64,000 nucleotides of DNA from Algoriphagus yeomjeoni (GCF_003259505.1 NZ_QLLK01000008.1:186001-250000), one strand, 5' to 3'; shown: positions 9,696 through 20,083, numbered from the stretch's first letter. Notes: generated from the sequence alone by a model not told the origin. Numbers and translations: made by a program.

Positions 9696-10295
9696 ATGAA
9701 AATCAAACTATTATTACTAGCCTTATTTGCGACTACAGCCTGCAATCCAAAAAATAAAGAAAACCATGAAATGGATCACATGGAACATCAAATGGAATCA
9801 GAATCACATGAAATTCATGAGGCGAAGCCCGCGGAAGTACCCAAAAGCCCCCGAACTTCAGCTATGGCCATGACAGGTGGTAATCATATTCATATTGATT
9901 ACAGTGCCCCAAGTGTAAGAGGGAGACAGATTTTTGGCGGGCTTGTGGCTTATAATGAAGTCTGGGTGACAGGTGCCCACAAAGCTACCAATATCAAATT
10001 TGACAAAGATGTGATCATAAACGGCGAAACGATAAAGGCTGGCCAATATGGGCTTTTTACCATCCCAGGAAAAGAGGAATGGACAATAATACTGAATCAG
10101 GATTGGGACATGCATTTGGCAGATGACTATAATGCTTCCAATGATCTGATCAGGATCAATGTAAAACCAGAAAAATTAAATGAAACTGTGGAAGCGCTGA
10201 CTTTCGAAGTCAAAGAAAAAGATGCCAAAACAACTACAGTCGCAATTTCATGGGACAAGACTAAGGTCTCGTTTGAAGCAGTGAACGCTGAATAA
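9696..10295 (+). CDS. DUF2911 lipoprotein
   Basis: A 199-residue lipoprotein. I place the start at 9696 because it gives a clean signal peptide with lipobox (ALFATTACNPK); the longer open frame runs back over the end of cusB. Residues 25-45 are rich in His, Met and Glu. The core from about residue 65 contains the DUF2911 pattern SPRTSAM ... IHIDYSAPSVRGRQIFGGLV and NGETIKAGQYGLFTIPGKEEWTIILNQDWDMH. Function of the family is unknown. It follows cusB by 17 bases and overlaps the next gene by one base, so it belongs to the copper operon. Confidence 0.83.
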   Translation: MKIKLLLLALFATTACNPKNKENHEMDHMEHQMESESHEIHEAKPAEVPKSPRTSAMAMTGGNHIHIDYSAPSVRGRQIFGGLVAYNEVWVTGAHKATNIKFDKDVIINGETIKAGQYGLFTIPGKEEWTIILNQDWDMHLADDYNASNDLIRINVKPEKLNETVEALTFEVKEKDAKTTTVAISWDKTKVSFEAVNAE

Positions 10296-10990
10296 TGAGA
10301 AAAAACAATCAATATTATGCACGGAGAATCCATAGATTTCTAGGTGTATTTATAGGAATCCAATTTATCTTTTGGACTATTTCCGGGCTATACTTCAGTT
10401 GGACAGATATCGATGAAATACATGGAGATCATTTTCGTAATGATCATATGATGCATGAAAATGCTAGCGAACTAATCGACATCAATCAGCTCGATTCCAC
10501 CCTAAAGATCTCAACCCTAGAACTTAGATTTGTAAATCATGAACCCTACTATTGGGTGAATGAAAGCAAGCTATTTGATGCTAAATCAGGAAAGCTTCAT
10601 TCAGAGATTTCTGAGGCTGAAGCACGAGAAATCGCTCAAATTTATATCAAAGAAAATCTCCAAATCAGGGAAGTTAATTACCTGACTGATGCTGGGGCTC
10701 ATCACGAATACCGAGGTACATCGCTTCCTGCATGGGCAATACATTTCGATACCTCTGAAAATCTGGTAGCATATGTAGATGCTAAGAGTGGCCAGTTTAC
10801 CAAAGTCAGGCACCGAGCTTGGCGTTGGTTTGACTTTCTTTGGATGTTCCACACTATGGACTATGCGGGGAGAGACAACTTCAACAACCTCCTCTTAAGG
10901 ATATTTTCTCTTGCTGGGTTAGCGGCTGTAGGGTCAGGTTTCACTTTATTCATCATGACTCTTAAGAAAAAAAGGCACTCTAAAAAATAG
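10295..10990 (+). CDS. PepSY-type membrane protein, last gene of the copper operon
   Basis: A 231-residue protein with an N-terminal helix (HRFLGVFIGIQFIFWTISGLYFSW), a periplasmic portion, and a C-terminal helix (LAGLAAVGSGFTLFIMTL). The arrangement and the HRFLGVF and SGLYFSW stretches fit the PepSY-associated TM family, often linked to metal or redox metabolism. The periplasmic loop has several His-rich spots (DEIHGDHFRNDHMMHE). It begins in a TAATG overlap with the DUF2911 gene. Transcription converges with the minus-strand efflux block; the gap between the stops is 43 bases with no strong hairpin. Confidence 0.72.
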   Translation: MRKNNQYYARRIHRFLGVFIGIQFIFWTISGLYFSWTDIDEIHGDHFRNDHMMHENASELIDINQLDSTLKISTLELRFVNHEPYYWVNESKLFDAKSGKLHSEISEAEAREIAQIYIKENLQIREVNYLTDAGAHHEYRGTSLPAWAIHFDTSENLVAYVDAKSGQFTKVRHRAWRWFDFLWMFHTMDYAGRDNFNNLLLRIFSLAGLAAVGSGFTLFIMTLKKKRHSKK

Positions 10991-11033
10991 AATTCTCCAT
11001 GTTGAGTAAAGTTTATTAAAATTATATAACTCC

Positions 11034-11828
11034 CTATTTGCTCAATTTCAAAATTCTGAATGCACCCTGGACCACCAAAACAAAAACTACTCCTCCAATG
11101 ATCAAATCTGGAAGACTGGAATTCAACCAGTTGACCAAAAGAGCAGCTACTATAACGCCTAAGTTTATGATTACATCATTGGAGGTGAAAATCATACTTG
11201 CCTTCATGTGAGCATCTTCTTTACTTTTTGACCTTTGTAAAAGGTAAAGACAAAGAGCATTAGCGAGTAGTGCAAAAATTGAAACTATAAGCATCGTTGA
11301 AAAATTGGGAACTTCTTCCATCCCGAAAAACCTACTTAACACTTCTGAAAAACCTATTAGAGCAAGTACAATTTGAAAATACCCCGCAAGTTTTGAAATT
11401 CGTTTTTTCTTCCGAATAGTCCCTCCCACCGCAAATATACTAATGCCATACACTAAGCTATCTGCAAGCATATCTAAACTGTCCGCAACCAACCCCATGG
11501 ATTTGGAAAATATTCCTGTAGCCATTTCGATAAGAAAAAAAACGAAGTTGATTGCAAGTACATACCAGAGGAGCCTTTTCTGGTTGGAATCCTCAAGGAA
11601 ATCAGTCTGGTTAGTAAGTTCTGTGGATAGTTTCCTACTTCCCAAATTCAATTCATAAATTGACTTTTCAATCTGTTCTATTTCCCCCATATGAAAGACA
11701 ATCAATCTTCTGTTGGGTATATCAAACTCCAGGTTTTTAACAGAAGTAATTCCATCCAACTTTATCCGAATCAGATTTTCCTCGGAAGGACAATCCATCT
11801 GTTTTATTTCAAATAGTGACTTCTCCAT
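11034..11828 (-). CDS. Cation diffusion facilitator with HMA-like N-terminus
   Basis: A 264-residue CDF transporter that would exchange protons for Zn, Co or a similar divalent ion. Residues 1-75 form a small soluble domain starting FEIKQMDCPSEEN, similar to the MxCxxC-type HMA fold but with only one Cys. The membrane region from about 88 shows the CDF metal-site helices SLDMLADSLVYGIS and SNDVIINLGVI. It is the last gene of the minus-strand metal block, 41 bases after the P1B-4 ATPase. The HMA-like domain at the N-terminus rather than a C-terminal cytoplasmic domain is the variant seen in Bacteroidota. Confidence 0.85.
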   Translation of the reverse strand: MEKSLFEIKQMDCPSEENLIRIKLDGITSVKNLEFDIPNRRLIVFHMGEIEQIEKSIYELNLGSRKLSTELTNQTDFLEDSNQKRLLWYVLAINFVFFLIEMATGIFSKSMGLVADSLDMLADSLVYGISIFAVGGTIRKKKRISKLAGYFQIVLALIGFSEVLSRFFGMEEVPNFSTMLIVSIFALLANALCLYLLQRSKSKEDAHMKASMIFTSNDVIINLGVIVAALLVNWLNSSLPDLIIGGVVFVLVVQGAFRILKLSK

Positions 11829-11869
11829 TTAGTAAAATAATTAAACGGCTGCTCATTCATTCAATATTA

Positions 11870-13834
11870 TCAATTCCTTTCGTAGCCAAGCAGTCTCAAT
11901 GCATTTACTACAACTACAATGGTAGAACCTTCATGAATCAATACAGCAACTCCAATAGATGCGAATCCAAAAATTGTAGCAGGTATTAAAAGTCCCACTA
12001 CACCTAAACTGATCCACAGATTTTGTTTGATAATCCCTTTAGCCTTTCTACTCAGTCCAATTGCAAAAGGTAATATTTCCAACTTATCAGCCATTAAAGC
12101 TATATCGGCAGTCTCCAGAGCTACATCAGACCCTGCTGCCCCCATTGCAATACCAACAGTACTAGCTGCCATAGCCGGAGCATCATTCACCCCATCACCT
12201 ACCATAGCTATCTTGGATTCTGACTGCTTTAATTGCTTGATAGCCTCAACCTTTTCTTCAGGCAACAGACTTCCTTTTGCCCCCGTCAGTCCAACCTCTT
12301 GGGCTATTGCATCTGCTACTTTCTGATTGTCCCCGCTGAGCATAATCATCTTTTTAATCCCAATTTCCTTGAGCGCCGCAAGGGTGGACTTTGCCGCAGC
12401 TCTTGGAGTATCCATTAACCCGATGATACCAATATAAGTATCGTTTTTCCTCACCAGTATGGTTGTGTTCCCATTGGATTCCAAAGATTCTATTTTCTCG
12501 ATAATTTCTTGTGAGGGTTTGTTATCATCCAGCGCTTCGTACAAATCCAGATTGCCAATATAAATTTTATCTGCTCCCACATTTGCCTTTATGCCCTTGC
12601 CAAGTACGGCTTCCAATGAATCCGCCTCTGGGATTTCCTTTCCTTCCATCCTTTCTTTACCGTCTCTCACCACGGCTTTGGCCAAGGGGTGATCACTTAG
12701 CCCTTCCACCGCAACTGCGGTTCCCAGCAACTCGTCTTCTGAAATACTATTCCATGCGATTACCTCTGTGATTTTTGGTTTTCCCTCTGTCAAAGTTCCC
12801 GTTTTATCAAATGCAATTGCGGTTAGAACACCCAAATCTTCCAGTGGTCTTCCTCCCTTAATCAAAACTCCTTTTTTTGCTGCCCGGGCAACGCCACTCA
12901 ATACCGCACTAGGTGTTGCAATTGCTAGCGCACACGGACTTGCTGCCACCAAAACTGCCATTGCGCGATAAAAACTATCACTAAAAGGCTCATCCAACAC
13001 CAAAAAGGCAAAGCACAGTAGTACTACCAATACCAGAACCGATGGGACAAAATACTTCTCAAATTTATCGGTCAGCAGCTGAGTGGGTGATTTCTGCGCT
13101 TTGGCTTCATTGACTAAGGTAATTAACCTGGCAACAGTAGAGTCTTCTGCAATTTTCAACACCTTAATTTCCAAGGTGCCGTTTCCGTTGATCGTTCCTG
13201 AATATGCCCTGTTTTCCTGAGGCACATTATCTAGGGAAATATGCTGTTCATCCTGTTCTTTTATAGCTTCCTTGTCCACAGGTATACTTTCTCCAGTAAT
13301 AGGAGATTGATCCACAGCACTACTTCCCTTTACAATAACCCCATCTGCCGCAATTCTGGAATTAGGCTTAACAATGATGATATCATCGACCTCCAACTCT
13401 TCAATTCCCACTTCCACCGAACTGCCTTCAGTTTTCTTTAAGGCGGTTTTTGGTGCAAGAGTTGCAAGTGATTCAATGGACTTATGCGCTTTTCCCATAG
13501 CGTAATGTTCCAATGAATGCCCAAGACTAAATAGAAACAGCAACAATGCACCTTCTGCCCATTCTCCCAGGATCGCAGCACCTATGGCTGCGACCAACAT
13601 GAGAAAATCAATTTCAAAACCTCCCTTTAATATGGTTTCTATCGCCTCTTTCGCGGTATAGAAGCCCCCAAAAAAATAGGCTCCTATATACATGGCAAGA
13701 CTTACCCATTGAGGCACATCTTCTAAAAAACTCAGGCCAAACCCAATTCCCAAAAGAGCTCCACAGCAAATGGAGAAAATCAATTCACTATTCTTTCCGA
13801 ATATCCCAGAGTGTTCCACTTTTTCCTGTTCCAT
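11870..13834 (-). CDS. P1B-4-type metal-exporting ATPase (Co/Zn/Fe/Cd class)
   Basis: A 654-residue P-type ATPase. It carries SPC (299-301) in the metal-site helix, DKTGT (from D343), a TGES loop near 180, GDGVNDAP, and HEGST (634-638) in the last helix. SPC plus HEG(G/S)T defines the P1B-4 class (CoaT/CtpD-like), associated with Co, Fe, Zn and sometimes Cd; it is not the CPC class of ZntA/CopA. There is no N-terminal metal-binding domain, as expected for P1B-4. It follows czcB and precedes the CDF gene, all on one strand. The exact metal cannot be read from sequence. Confidence 0.88.
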   Translation of the reverse strand: MEQEKVEHSGIFGKNSELIFSICCGALLGIGFGLSFLEDVPQWVSLAMYIGAYFFGGFYTAKEAIETILKGGFEIDFLMLVAAIGAAILGEWAEGALLLFLFSLGHSLEHYAMGKAHKSIESLATLAPKTALKKTEGSSVEVGIEELEVDDIIIVKPNSRIAADGVIVKGSSAVDQSPITGESIPVDKEAIKEQDEQHISLDNVPQENRAYSGTINGNGTLEIKVLKIAEDSTVARLITLVNEAKAQKSPTQLLTDKFEKYFVPSVLVLVVLLCFAFLVLDEPFSDSFYRAMAVLVAASPCALAIATPSAVLSGVARAAKKGVLIKGGRPLEDLGVLTAIAFDKTGTLTEGKPKITEVIAWNSISEDELLGTAVAVEGLSDHPLAKAVVRDGKERMEGKEIPEADSLEAVLGKGIKANVGADKIYIGNLDLYEALDDNKPSQEIIEKIESLESNGNTTILVRKNDTYIGIIGLMDTPRAAAKSTLAALKEIGIKKMIMLSGDNQKVADAIAQEVGLTGAKGSLLPEEKVEAIKQLKQSESKIAMVGDGVNDAPAMAASTVGIAMGAAGSDVALETADIALMADKLEILPFAIGLSRKAKGIIKQNLWISLGVVGLLIPATIFGFASIGVAVLIHEGSTIVVVVNALRLLGYERN

Positions 13835-13881
13835 AGGTTTTCTATTTAAGTTTCATGTTAGTAGTGTTTTTCACAAAATGA

Positions 13882-15072
13882 TTAATGGTGTCCGCCTTCT
13901 TCTTCACTATTCTTTGCCTTTGAAAGTAAGGTAAATGCTCCCTTTGTCACCAGTTTAATATCCTGATAGACAAGACTGGAATCCAAAAGGGTCACCTGCG
14001 TAAATCCGTCCTCCTTATTACCCATTTCTACTTCTATCATTTCATAGTCATATGCGGGCTCTCCATTCTCGTCCCGTTGCCCCAAGTAAGAAAAAATGAA
14101 ATGCTTCTCCCCAAATCTTACCACCGCATCATCTGGTGCTACCAAGACTTCTTCGCTTGCAGTTTCTATTTTTGCTGTCACATACATCCCTGGGAGCAAA
14201 TCGGTGTTTTTACTGTCAAAATGCCCATGAACAGTCACCGACCTATCTTTTCGAACTCCCTTACCAACCAAAAACACATGGGCTTCTCTCCATTCATCAT
14301 TCGTATTGGCGAGATTGAATTTGATGCGCTGATCTTTCTTGATTTTTGGGATGTCATTTTCATAGACAGAAAGCTCCACATGGAGATCATCTGAATTCGT
14401 TAAATCCATGATTACATCCTGTGGGTTTACATATTTGCCAATATTGGTATATACATCCAGCACAGCTCCAGCCACAGGAGAGTAAATATTCACGACAGAT
14501 TTGATTTCCCCGGACTCCACTTTCTCCGGATCAAAGCCAATCATGGTCAACTTGGCTTTGGAGGTTCTGATTCTAGCTTCATTGGCCAGAAAATTACTTT
14601 TGGATTCTTCAAATGTCTTTCCGGATGCCACTTGCTCACTGTACAATTTCTCCTGGCGTTCATATTCAGACTTCAGATAAGAACTGTTTGCCAGGCTTTC
14701 CAAATAATCCTGTTGAAACTGAATGAATTCAGGATTTTCTATTGTCACGAGTAGTTGGCCTTTTTTCACTTCATCCCCAGGAAGGAGTGTAGTATTCTTC
14801 ACAAATCCCCCATAAGGCATTGTGATGGAAATATTATTTTGAGGCGGAACGTCTATCACCCCGTTGACCATCAGTTCGCTGCCAATTTCCCTAAATTCCA
14901 GCTTGCCTAGCTCAATCCCGGTGACATCAAATTGTGCCTGACTCAGTTCGACCCTAGATTCATTTTCCTCATGATCCCCCTGAATTTCAATGCTGTCAAC
15001 CTTAGACCCACAGGACGTGGCAATTCCAAGAACAAGTAATGTGAAGAGACTATTTATGATATATTTTTTCAT
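13882..15072 (-). CDS. czcB: CzcB-type RND periplasmic adaptor lipoprotein
   Basis: A 396-residue membrane-fusion protein that bridges the CzcA pump and its outer-membrane channel. I use the start at 15072 because it gives a lipoprotein signal (LVLGIATSCGSK); a frame extension to 15114 adds 14 unlikely residues. Typical adaptor segments are visible: the lipoyl half PYGGFVKNTTLLPGDEVKKGQLL, an alpha-hairpin with NPEFIQFQQDYLE, and the second lipoyl half SPVAGAVLDVYTNIGKYVNPQD. The C-terminus ends in a His pair. It sits 110 bases downstream of the CzcA-TolC fusion on the same strand. Confidence 0.88.
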   Translation of the reverse strand: MKKYIINSLFTLLVLGIATSCGSKVDSIEIQGDHEENESRVELSQAQFDVTGIELGKLEFREIGSELMVNGVIDVPPQNNISITMPYGGFVKNTTLLPGDEVKKGQLLVTIENPEFIQFQQDYLESLANSSYLKSEYERQEKLYSEQVASGKTFEESKSNFLANEARIRTSKAKLTMIGFDPEKVESGEIKSVVNIYSPVAGAVLDVYTNIGKYVNPQDVIMDLTNSDDLHVELSVYENDIPKIKKDQRIKFNLANTNDEWREAHVFLVGKGVRKDRSVTVHGHFDSKNTDLLPGMYVTAKIETASEEVLVAPDDAVVRFGEKHFIFSYLGQRDENGEPAYDYEMIEVEMGNKEDGFTQVTLLDSSLVYQDIKLVTKGAFTLLSKAKNSEEEGGHH

Positions 15073-15182
15073 CTGTTTATAGTTTGATTTGCTATGGTTA
15101 TATGAATCTCGCATTCCTTAATCACCTTAGAATCTGACTTTATATTCATGCTTGATTTCATATTATTTCCGTTTGATCGGTT

Positions 15183-18100
15183 TTAGTTGATACCCGATAA
15201 GAATTCGATTTGAATAAGTGTTTGATTGGATTTGTCCAGTAAATCCAGATAGTTGAAGTACACATTCAAGCTTCTATTGAGTCCTTGTGTGTATTCCACA
15301 TAGCCAATTTCACCACTTTGGAAACCTCTCTGGGATTGTTTTAGGATAAGCTCTGCTTGAGGAAGAGCACTATCTTCATAAAAATCCAAACTGGTCTGGA
15401 ATTTTTGGTACTCGAGAAGTAAAGAGGTGAATCGGTTTTCGAGCTCATTGGTGAATGCTGTTTCTTGTTCCTCTGCTTCAGCAATCCGAATTGATTTTGA
15501 TTTAATAATCGCTGATTGTGACTTCAAACTGAAAATAGGAATGGCTAAACCCACCTGAAATCCATCAAAGCGGTCTTTTGAGCTGTAAACTACAGGGTCT
15601 CCAGACATGGTTTGACCTGGCCCATTGAAGGACTGATTAAAATACCCTAGTTTGATGTCTGGCATCAACCGAGATTTTTCGACTGACTTTTCCTTTTCTG
15701 CAATGGCAATTTGCTGCTGAACCCAGGCTAATGTAGGGTTGTCGGCGATACTATTCTGGTCCAGAGAAAGCTGAGGTGAATTTTCCTTCAATTCTCCCAT
15801 TTCAGGCTCAATCGTAACTTCAGCATTGATAAGCATCCTCAACCGTTTGGTATTGATCTCCACATCGGCATTGTTCTGAGCTATCATAGCCTGGATCTCA
15901 GCCACCTGGGTCTCTGCGGTTGCCTTTTCCAAAAGATTGGTTTCACCAGACTCAAACCTCAAGGAAGCTGCAGATGCAAACCGGTCATAAATACTGTCTT
16001 GCCTGGCAAGTAATTTCCCTTTTTCCCTTGCAGTCCACAACGCATACCAAGTGGATTTCACGGATCTGATCAATTCATTTTTACTCATCTCCACTGCCAA
16101 CTCACCAGAAACTATTTTAGATTCAGCCAATCCATTTTGTCGGCTATAGGTGGTCGGAAACTCAAAAGTCTGGGAAACCGAAAACCGGCTGTCGTTGGTG
16201 AAGGCACTGTTTGTCTGGCCATATTCCATGTCCACAGCTGTTTTCCCAATATTCCAGCTTGCCCCTTTTAATGCCCGCTGTTGTTCCAATCTAAGTCCTT
16301 CAGCTTTGACACTTGGATTGTTTTCCAAAGCCAGTTCTATTGCCTGATCCAGGGAAGTAACATGCATTGGAGTTTGTGCATAGGAAGATAAATTTCCTAA
16401 GGCCAAGAATCCAATCACCAATAACCCTACAGTGCCTTTGGGTCTTCTCAAACCTCTTTCGAAATAATAGTATAATATAGGTAAGACAACCAAAGTCAGG
16501 ATGGTGGCCGTGATCAGTCCACCGATCACTACGGTAGCCAGTGGTTTTTGAACTTCCGCTCCACTTGAAGATGAAAGTGCCATTGGCAAAAAGCCCAAAG
16601 ATGCCACGGAAGCAGTCATAATTACGGGTCTTAACCGGGTTCTAGTTCCCGAATAGATCCTTTCAAATATGTCGGTGCCCCCTTCCTTTTTCAGGTGGTT
16701 AAATTCAGCAATCAGAACTATACCATTAAGTACAGCTACGCCAAACAGTGCAATAAACCCAATTCCTGCAGATATACTAAAAGGCATTCCCCGTAAGGTC
16801 AAAGCGAAAATCCCTCCGATGGCGGAAAGAGGGATAGCCGTAAAGATCAAAATACTCTGTTTGATAGAACCGAATGTGAAGAACAGCAAGACAAAAATCA
16901 ATAACAAGGCCAGCGGAACTGCAATCCCCAGTCTGGCTTTAGCTTCAACCAAATTTTCGAATTGGCCTCCGAATGTCACAAAATAACCCGTTTCAAATGT
17001 TACAGCATTTTCAATTTTGGACTCTATTTCATTAACTATGCTTTCTACATCCCGATTTCTCACATTGAATGCGACTACAATTCTCCGCTGGGTATCATCC
17101 CGCTGGATTTGATAGGGGCCTTCTTTTACTGAAACTTCAGCTACTTGGTATAGCGGGATCTGCTCTCCGTTAGCCCGGGCGATAAAAAGATTCTGAACAT
17201 CCTCAATATCATTTCTTTTTGTCTGGTCGAGTCTTATTATCAGATCAAACCGTTTTTCCCCCTCATAAACCTTCCCGGCTGAAGCACCTGCAAATGCTGC
17301 CTGTATAGACTGATTCACTTCTTTTATACTTAGTCCATATTTAGCCAGTTGAGCCCTTTTGTAATCAATGACTATCTGTGGCACTCCCGTCACTTCCTCT
17401 ATATAAATATCTTCCGCTCCTTCTACACCTCGTGCTATCTGTCCTATCTGGTTGGCGTATTCAGATAGTTTTTCAAGGTCTTCTCCATAAATTTTGACAG
17501 CCACATCCTGACGCACCCCAGACATTAATTCATTGAAGCGCATTTGTATGGGTTGTTGAAATCCAAAGTTGACCCCTGGCAAAACTTCCAAAGCTTCAGA
17601 CATCTTATTTGCCAAATCTTCCCTGTTGGTAGCTGAAGTCCACTCACTTTTATCCTTTAAGACAATCATCATATCCGCAGCTTCAACTGGCATGGGATCC
17701 GTTGGAATTTCACCTGCCCCGATTTTAGATACAACTTCCACTACCTCTGGAAATTGGTCCAAAAGAATCTTCTCTGCCTGGGTTGTAGCCTTCATGGTAT
17801 TCTGAAGGGAAGAACCAGTGACCACCCGCGTTTCCACAGCAAAATCCCCCTCTTCCAGAGTAGGTATAAATTCTCCACCCATACGGGAAAAAACCCAACC
17901 TGAAACAATCAATAAAACCAAGGCTACACTAATGACTATTCCCCTATGATGCATAGCCCATCGAATGGAAGGGTCGTAGAAGCGATGGAAAAACCCCATG
18001 ATTTTATCAGAAATATTAGGCTTGTCACTGATCTTCTTGCTTAGAAAAAGTGCAGAGATCATGGGCACGTAAGTAAGCGAGAGTATAAATGCACCAAGAA

Positions 18101-19553
18101 TAGCAAAAGCCACTGTTTGCGCCATTGGTCTGAACATCTTACCCTCAGTTCCAACCAATGCTAAAATTGGTAGATATACGATAAGAATTATAATCTCCCC
18201 AAACGCAGCTGAATTTCGGATTTTACTTGCAGAAAGAAACACCTCTTCGTCCATCTCCAGCTGTGTCAGCTTTGTTTTCCTTTTCACCAAACCTAAATGA
18301 TGCATGGTTGCCTCAACTATAATGACGGCTCCATCTACAATCAATCCAAAATCAATTGCCCCTAAACTCATCAGGTTACCAGACACCCCGAATAGATTCA
18401 TGAGTGAGAAAGCAAAAAGCAGGGCAAGTGGAATTACCGAAGCCACTATCAGCCCTGCTCTCAAATTGCCAAGCAAAAGCAGCAAAACAAAAATGACAAT
18501 CAAGGCGCCCTCAATCAGATTTTTACTAACTGTGCCAATGGCATTGTCCACAAGTTTGGATCGATCCAAAAAAGGCTCTAAAGTCACCCCTTCGGGCAAT
18601 GTTTCTTTAATTTCTTCGATTTTTGATTTGACGTTATCAATAACCTCTGCCGAATTTTCACCTTTCAGCATCATTACAATCGCACTGACTACTTCACCTT
18701 CACCATTCCTGGTGGTAGACCCATAGCGCACAGCATTACCAAGCTGTACTTTTGCGACATCTTTAATGAGAACTGGAATCCCATTTTCATTTACCCGTAC
18801 GGGGATATTATTGATATCCTCAAAAGAACCTACCAAGCCTTCACTTCGAATAAATAAAGCAGTTAGATCCTTCTCAATATAGGCTCCACCGGTATTTTCA
18901 TTATTATCTTCAAGCGCCTGGAAAATATCAGCAATTGATACATTCAAAGATTTGAGCCGATCAGGCTCTATGGCGATTTCATATTGTTTGAGATACCCTC
19001 CAAAGCTGCTCACATCAGCTACCCCTGGCGTACCCAGTAGCTGCCTTCTGACTATCCAATCCTGAATAGTTCTAAGTTCACGTGCATCATATTTGTCTTC
19101 ATAGCCAGGTTCTACACCAACTACATATTGGTAAATTTCCCCTAACCCTGTGGTAATCGGAGCCATCCCCGGAGCTCCTATCCCCGGAGGTATTTGTTCT
19201 TTGACTTCGGACATGCGTTCATTTACCTGTTGTCTGGCCCAATAGACATCCACATTCTCCTTAAACACAATGGTAACAACTGACAACCCGAAACGCGAAA
19301 AGCTTCTGATTTCTTCAATGTCAGGAATAGTGGCCATCGTGATTTCGATGGGAAATGTGATTAAACGCTCTACTTCTTCAGCCGCCAATGACGGGGAAGT
19401 AGTGATTACTTGTACTTGATTATTGGTAATATCAGGAACTGCATCAATGGGAAGTTGGGTAAGTGAATACCCGCCCACAATGACTAATCCTATGGTAAGT
19501 AGCCCGATTATCAGTTTATTTTTAACTGAGAACCGGATTATATTATCCAGCAT
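15183..19553 (-). CDS. czcA: CzcA-type RND pump fused to a TolC-like channel
   Basis: A 1456-residue protein. Residues 1 to about 1035 are a full heavy-metal RND pump; the helix-4 proton-relay region reads DFGLIVDGAVIIVEA, the pattern of Zn/Co/Cd/Ni pumps (HME1/2) rather than Cu pumps. After the last pump helix a second hydrophobic segment resembling a signal peptide (GLLVIGFLALGNLSSYAQ, about 1044-1062) leads into a TolC-like domain to the C-terminus with the usual coiled-coil and conserved SLDQAIELALENNPSVKAE. The fusion is common in Bacteroidota; how the channel part reaches the outer membrane (cleavage at the internal signal is possible) is unclear. It starts the czc cluster after the small His-rich gene. 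Confidence 0.9.
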   Translation of the reverse strand: MLDNIIRFSVKNKLIIGLLTIGLVIVGGYSLTQLPIDAVPDITNNQVQVITTSPSLAAEEVERLITFPIEITMATIPDIEEIRSFSRFGLSVVTIVFKENVDVYWARQQVNERMSEVKEQIPPGIGAPGMAPITTGLGEIYQYVVGVEPGYEDKYDARELRTIQDWIVRRQLLGTPGVADVSSFGGYLKQYEIAIEPDRLKSLNVSIADIFQALEDNNENTGGAYIEKDLTALFIRSEGLVGSFEDINNIPVRVNENGIPVLIKDVAKVQLGNAVRYGSTTRNGEGEVVSAIVMMLKGENSAEVIDNVKSKIEEIKETLPEGVTLEPFLDRSKLVDNAIGTVSKNLIEGALIVIFVLLLLLGNLRAGLIVASVIPLALLFAFSLMNLFGVSGNLMSLGAIDFGLIVDGAVIIVEATMHHLGLVKRKTKLTQLEMDEEVFLSASKIRNSAAFGEIIILIVYLPILALVGTEGKMFRPMAQTVAFAILGAFILSLTYVPMISALFLSKKISDKPNISDKIMGFFHRFYDPSIRWAMHHRGIVISVALVLLIVSGWVFSRMGGEFIPTLEEGDFAVETRVVTGSSLQNTMKATTQAEKILLDQFPEVVEVVSKIGAGEIPTDPMPVEAADMMIVLKDKSEWTSATNREDLANKMSEALEVLPGVNFGFQQPIQMRFNELMSGVRQDVAVKIYGEDLEKLSEYANQIGQIARGVEGAEDIYIEEVTGVPQIVIDYKRAQLAKYGLSIKEVNQSIQAAFAGASAGKVYEGEKRFDLIIRLDQTKRNDIEDVQNLFIARANGEQIPLYQVAEVSVKEGPYQIQRDDTQRRIVVAFNVRNRDVESIVNEIESKIENAVTFETGYFVTFGGQFENLVEAKARLGIAVPLALLLIFVLLFFTFGSIKQSILIFTAIPLSAIGGIFALTLRGMPFSISAGIGFIALFGVAVLNGIVLIAEFNHLKKEGGTDIFERIYSGTRTRLRPVIMTASVASLGFLPMALSSSSGAEVQKPLATVVIGGLITATILTLVVLPILYYYFERGLRRPKGTVGLLVIGFLALGNLSSYAQTPMHVTSLDQAIELALENNPSVKAEGLRLEQQRALKGASWNIGKTAVDMEYGQTNSAFTNDSRFSVSQTFEFPTTYSRQNGLAESKIVSGELAVEMSKNELIRSVKSTWYALWTAREKGKLLARQDSIYDRFASAASLRFESGETNLLEKATAETQVAEIQAMIAQNNADVEINTKRLRMLINAEVTIEPEMGELKENSPQLSLDQNSIADNPTLAWVQQQIAIAEKEKSVEKSRLMPDIKLGYFNQSFNGPGQTMSGDPVVYSSKDRFDGFQVGLAIPIFSLKSQSAIIKSKSIRIAEAEEQETAFTNELENRFTSLLLEYQKFQTSLDFYEDSALPQAELILKQSQRGFQSGEIGYVEYTQGLNRSLNVYFNYLDLLDKSNQTLIQIEFLSGIN

Positions 19554-19685
19554 AAGGAATTAAGTTTTATGAATTAAAATGGAAGTGGGCAGATTTGCCC
19601 AAAGAAAAAAGCACTCACAGCAATCCTAAACAGGAATATCAAGTATTCTGATCAGGATAAATTGCTACGAAATGAAATGAGGGAA

Positions 19686-20078
19686 TTAGCCCCGAGGAGG
19701 CTGAAAAAGTTCACCTAAAACCGGTGAGGTAAAAAGGAAATTATAATAGCTTTCTGCTTGTACCTTCTCAGTAAAAGACTGAGGTACTACAAATTCAGCA
19801 ATGGAGGAGAAATAGATTGAAGGGTGGGAACAGGTATGATTTCCGTGAAATGGTAAATTCTCATGATTTTCTTCGTCATGACCTGTATTATCATTCCCGT
19901 GATCTATGTAATCTTCAACGACGAAGTCTAATACTGAATCACCATGCTCCTTCTGATGCTCTCCAAAATGTGAAAACAAGAAGGGAAGCTTTTGTATCTG
20001 ACAGCATAAATCCAAATTCATCGACAACATCCCCAAAAGGAGTAGCGCAATAAATGATTTATTTCCAAGCCGTTTCAT
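19686..20078 (-). CDS. Small exported His/Asp-rich protein of the czc operon
   Basis: A 130-residue protein with a signal-like N-terminus (FIALLLLGMLSMNLDLCC) and a periplasmic middle full of His, Asp and Glu (about residues 40-86). Such small acidic/His-rich proteins often precede CzcA fusions in Bacteroidota; I do not know a named family. A role as a periplasmic metal buffer or chaperone is inferred from composition and position. It is the first gene of the minus-strand metal block, 132 bases before czcA. Confidence 0.65.
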   Translation of the reverse strand: MKRLGNKSFIALLLLGMLSMNLDLCCQIQKLPFLFSHFGEHQKEHGDSVLDFVVEDYIDHGNDNTGHDEENHENLPFHGNHTCSHPSIYFSSIAEFVVPQSFTEKVQAESYYNFLFTSPVLGELFQPPRG

Positions 20079-20083
20079 ATTTG

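Noticed and set aside
12027..12971. Plus-strand ORFs antisense to the P1B-4 ATPase
   Set aside because: They are mirror frames of a gene with complete ATPase motifs.
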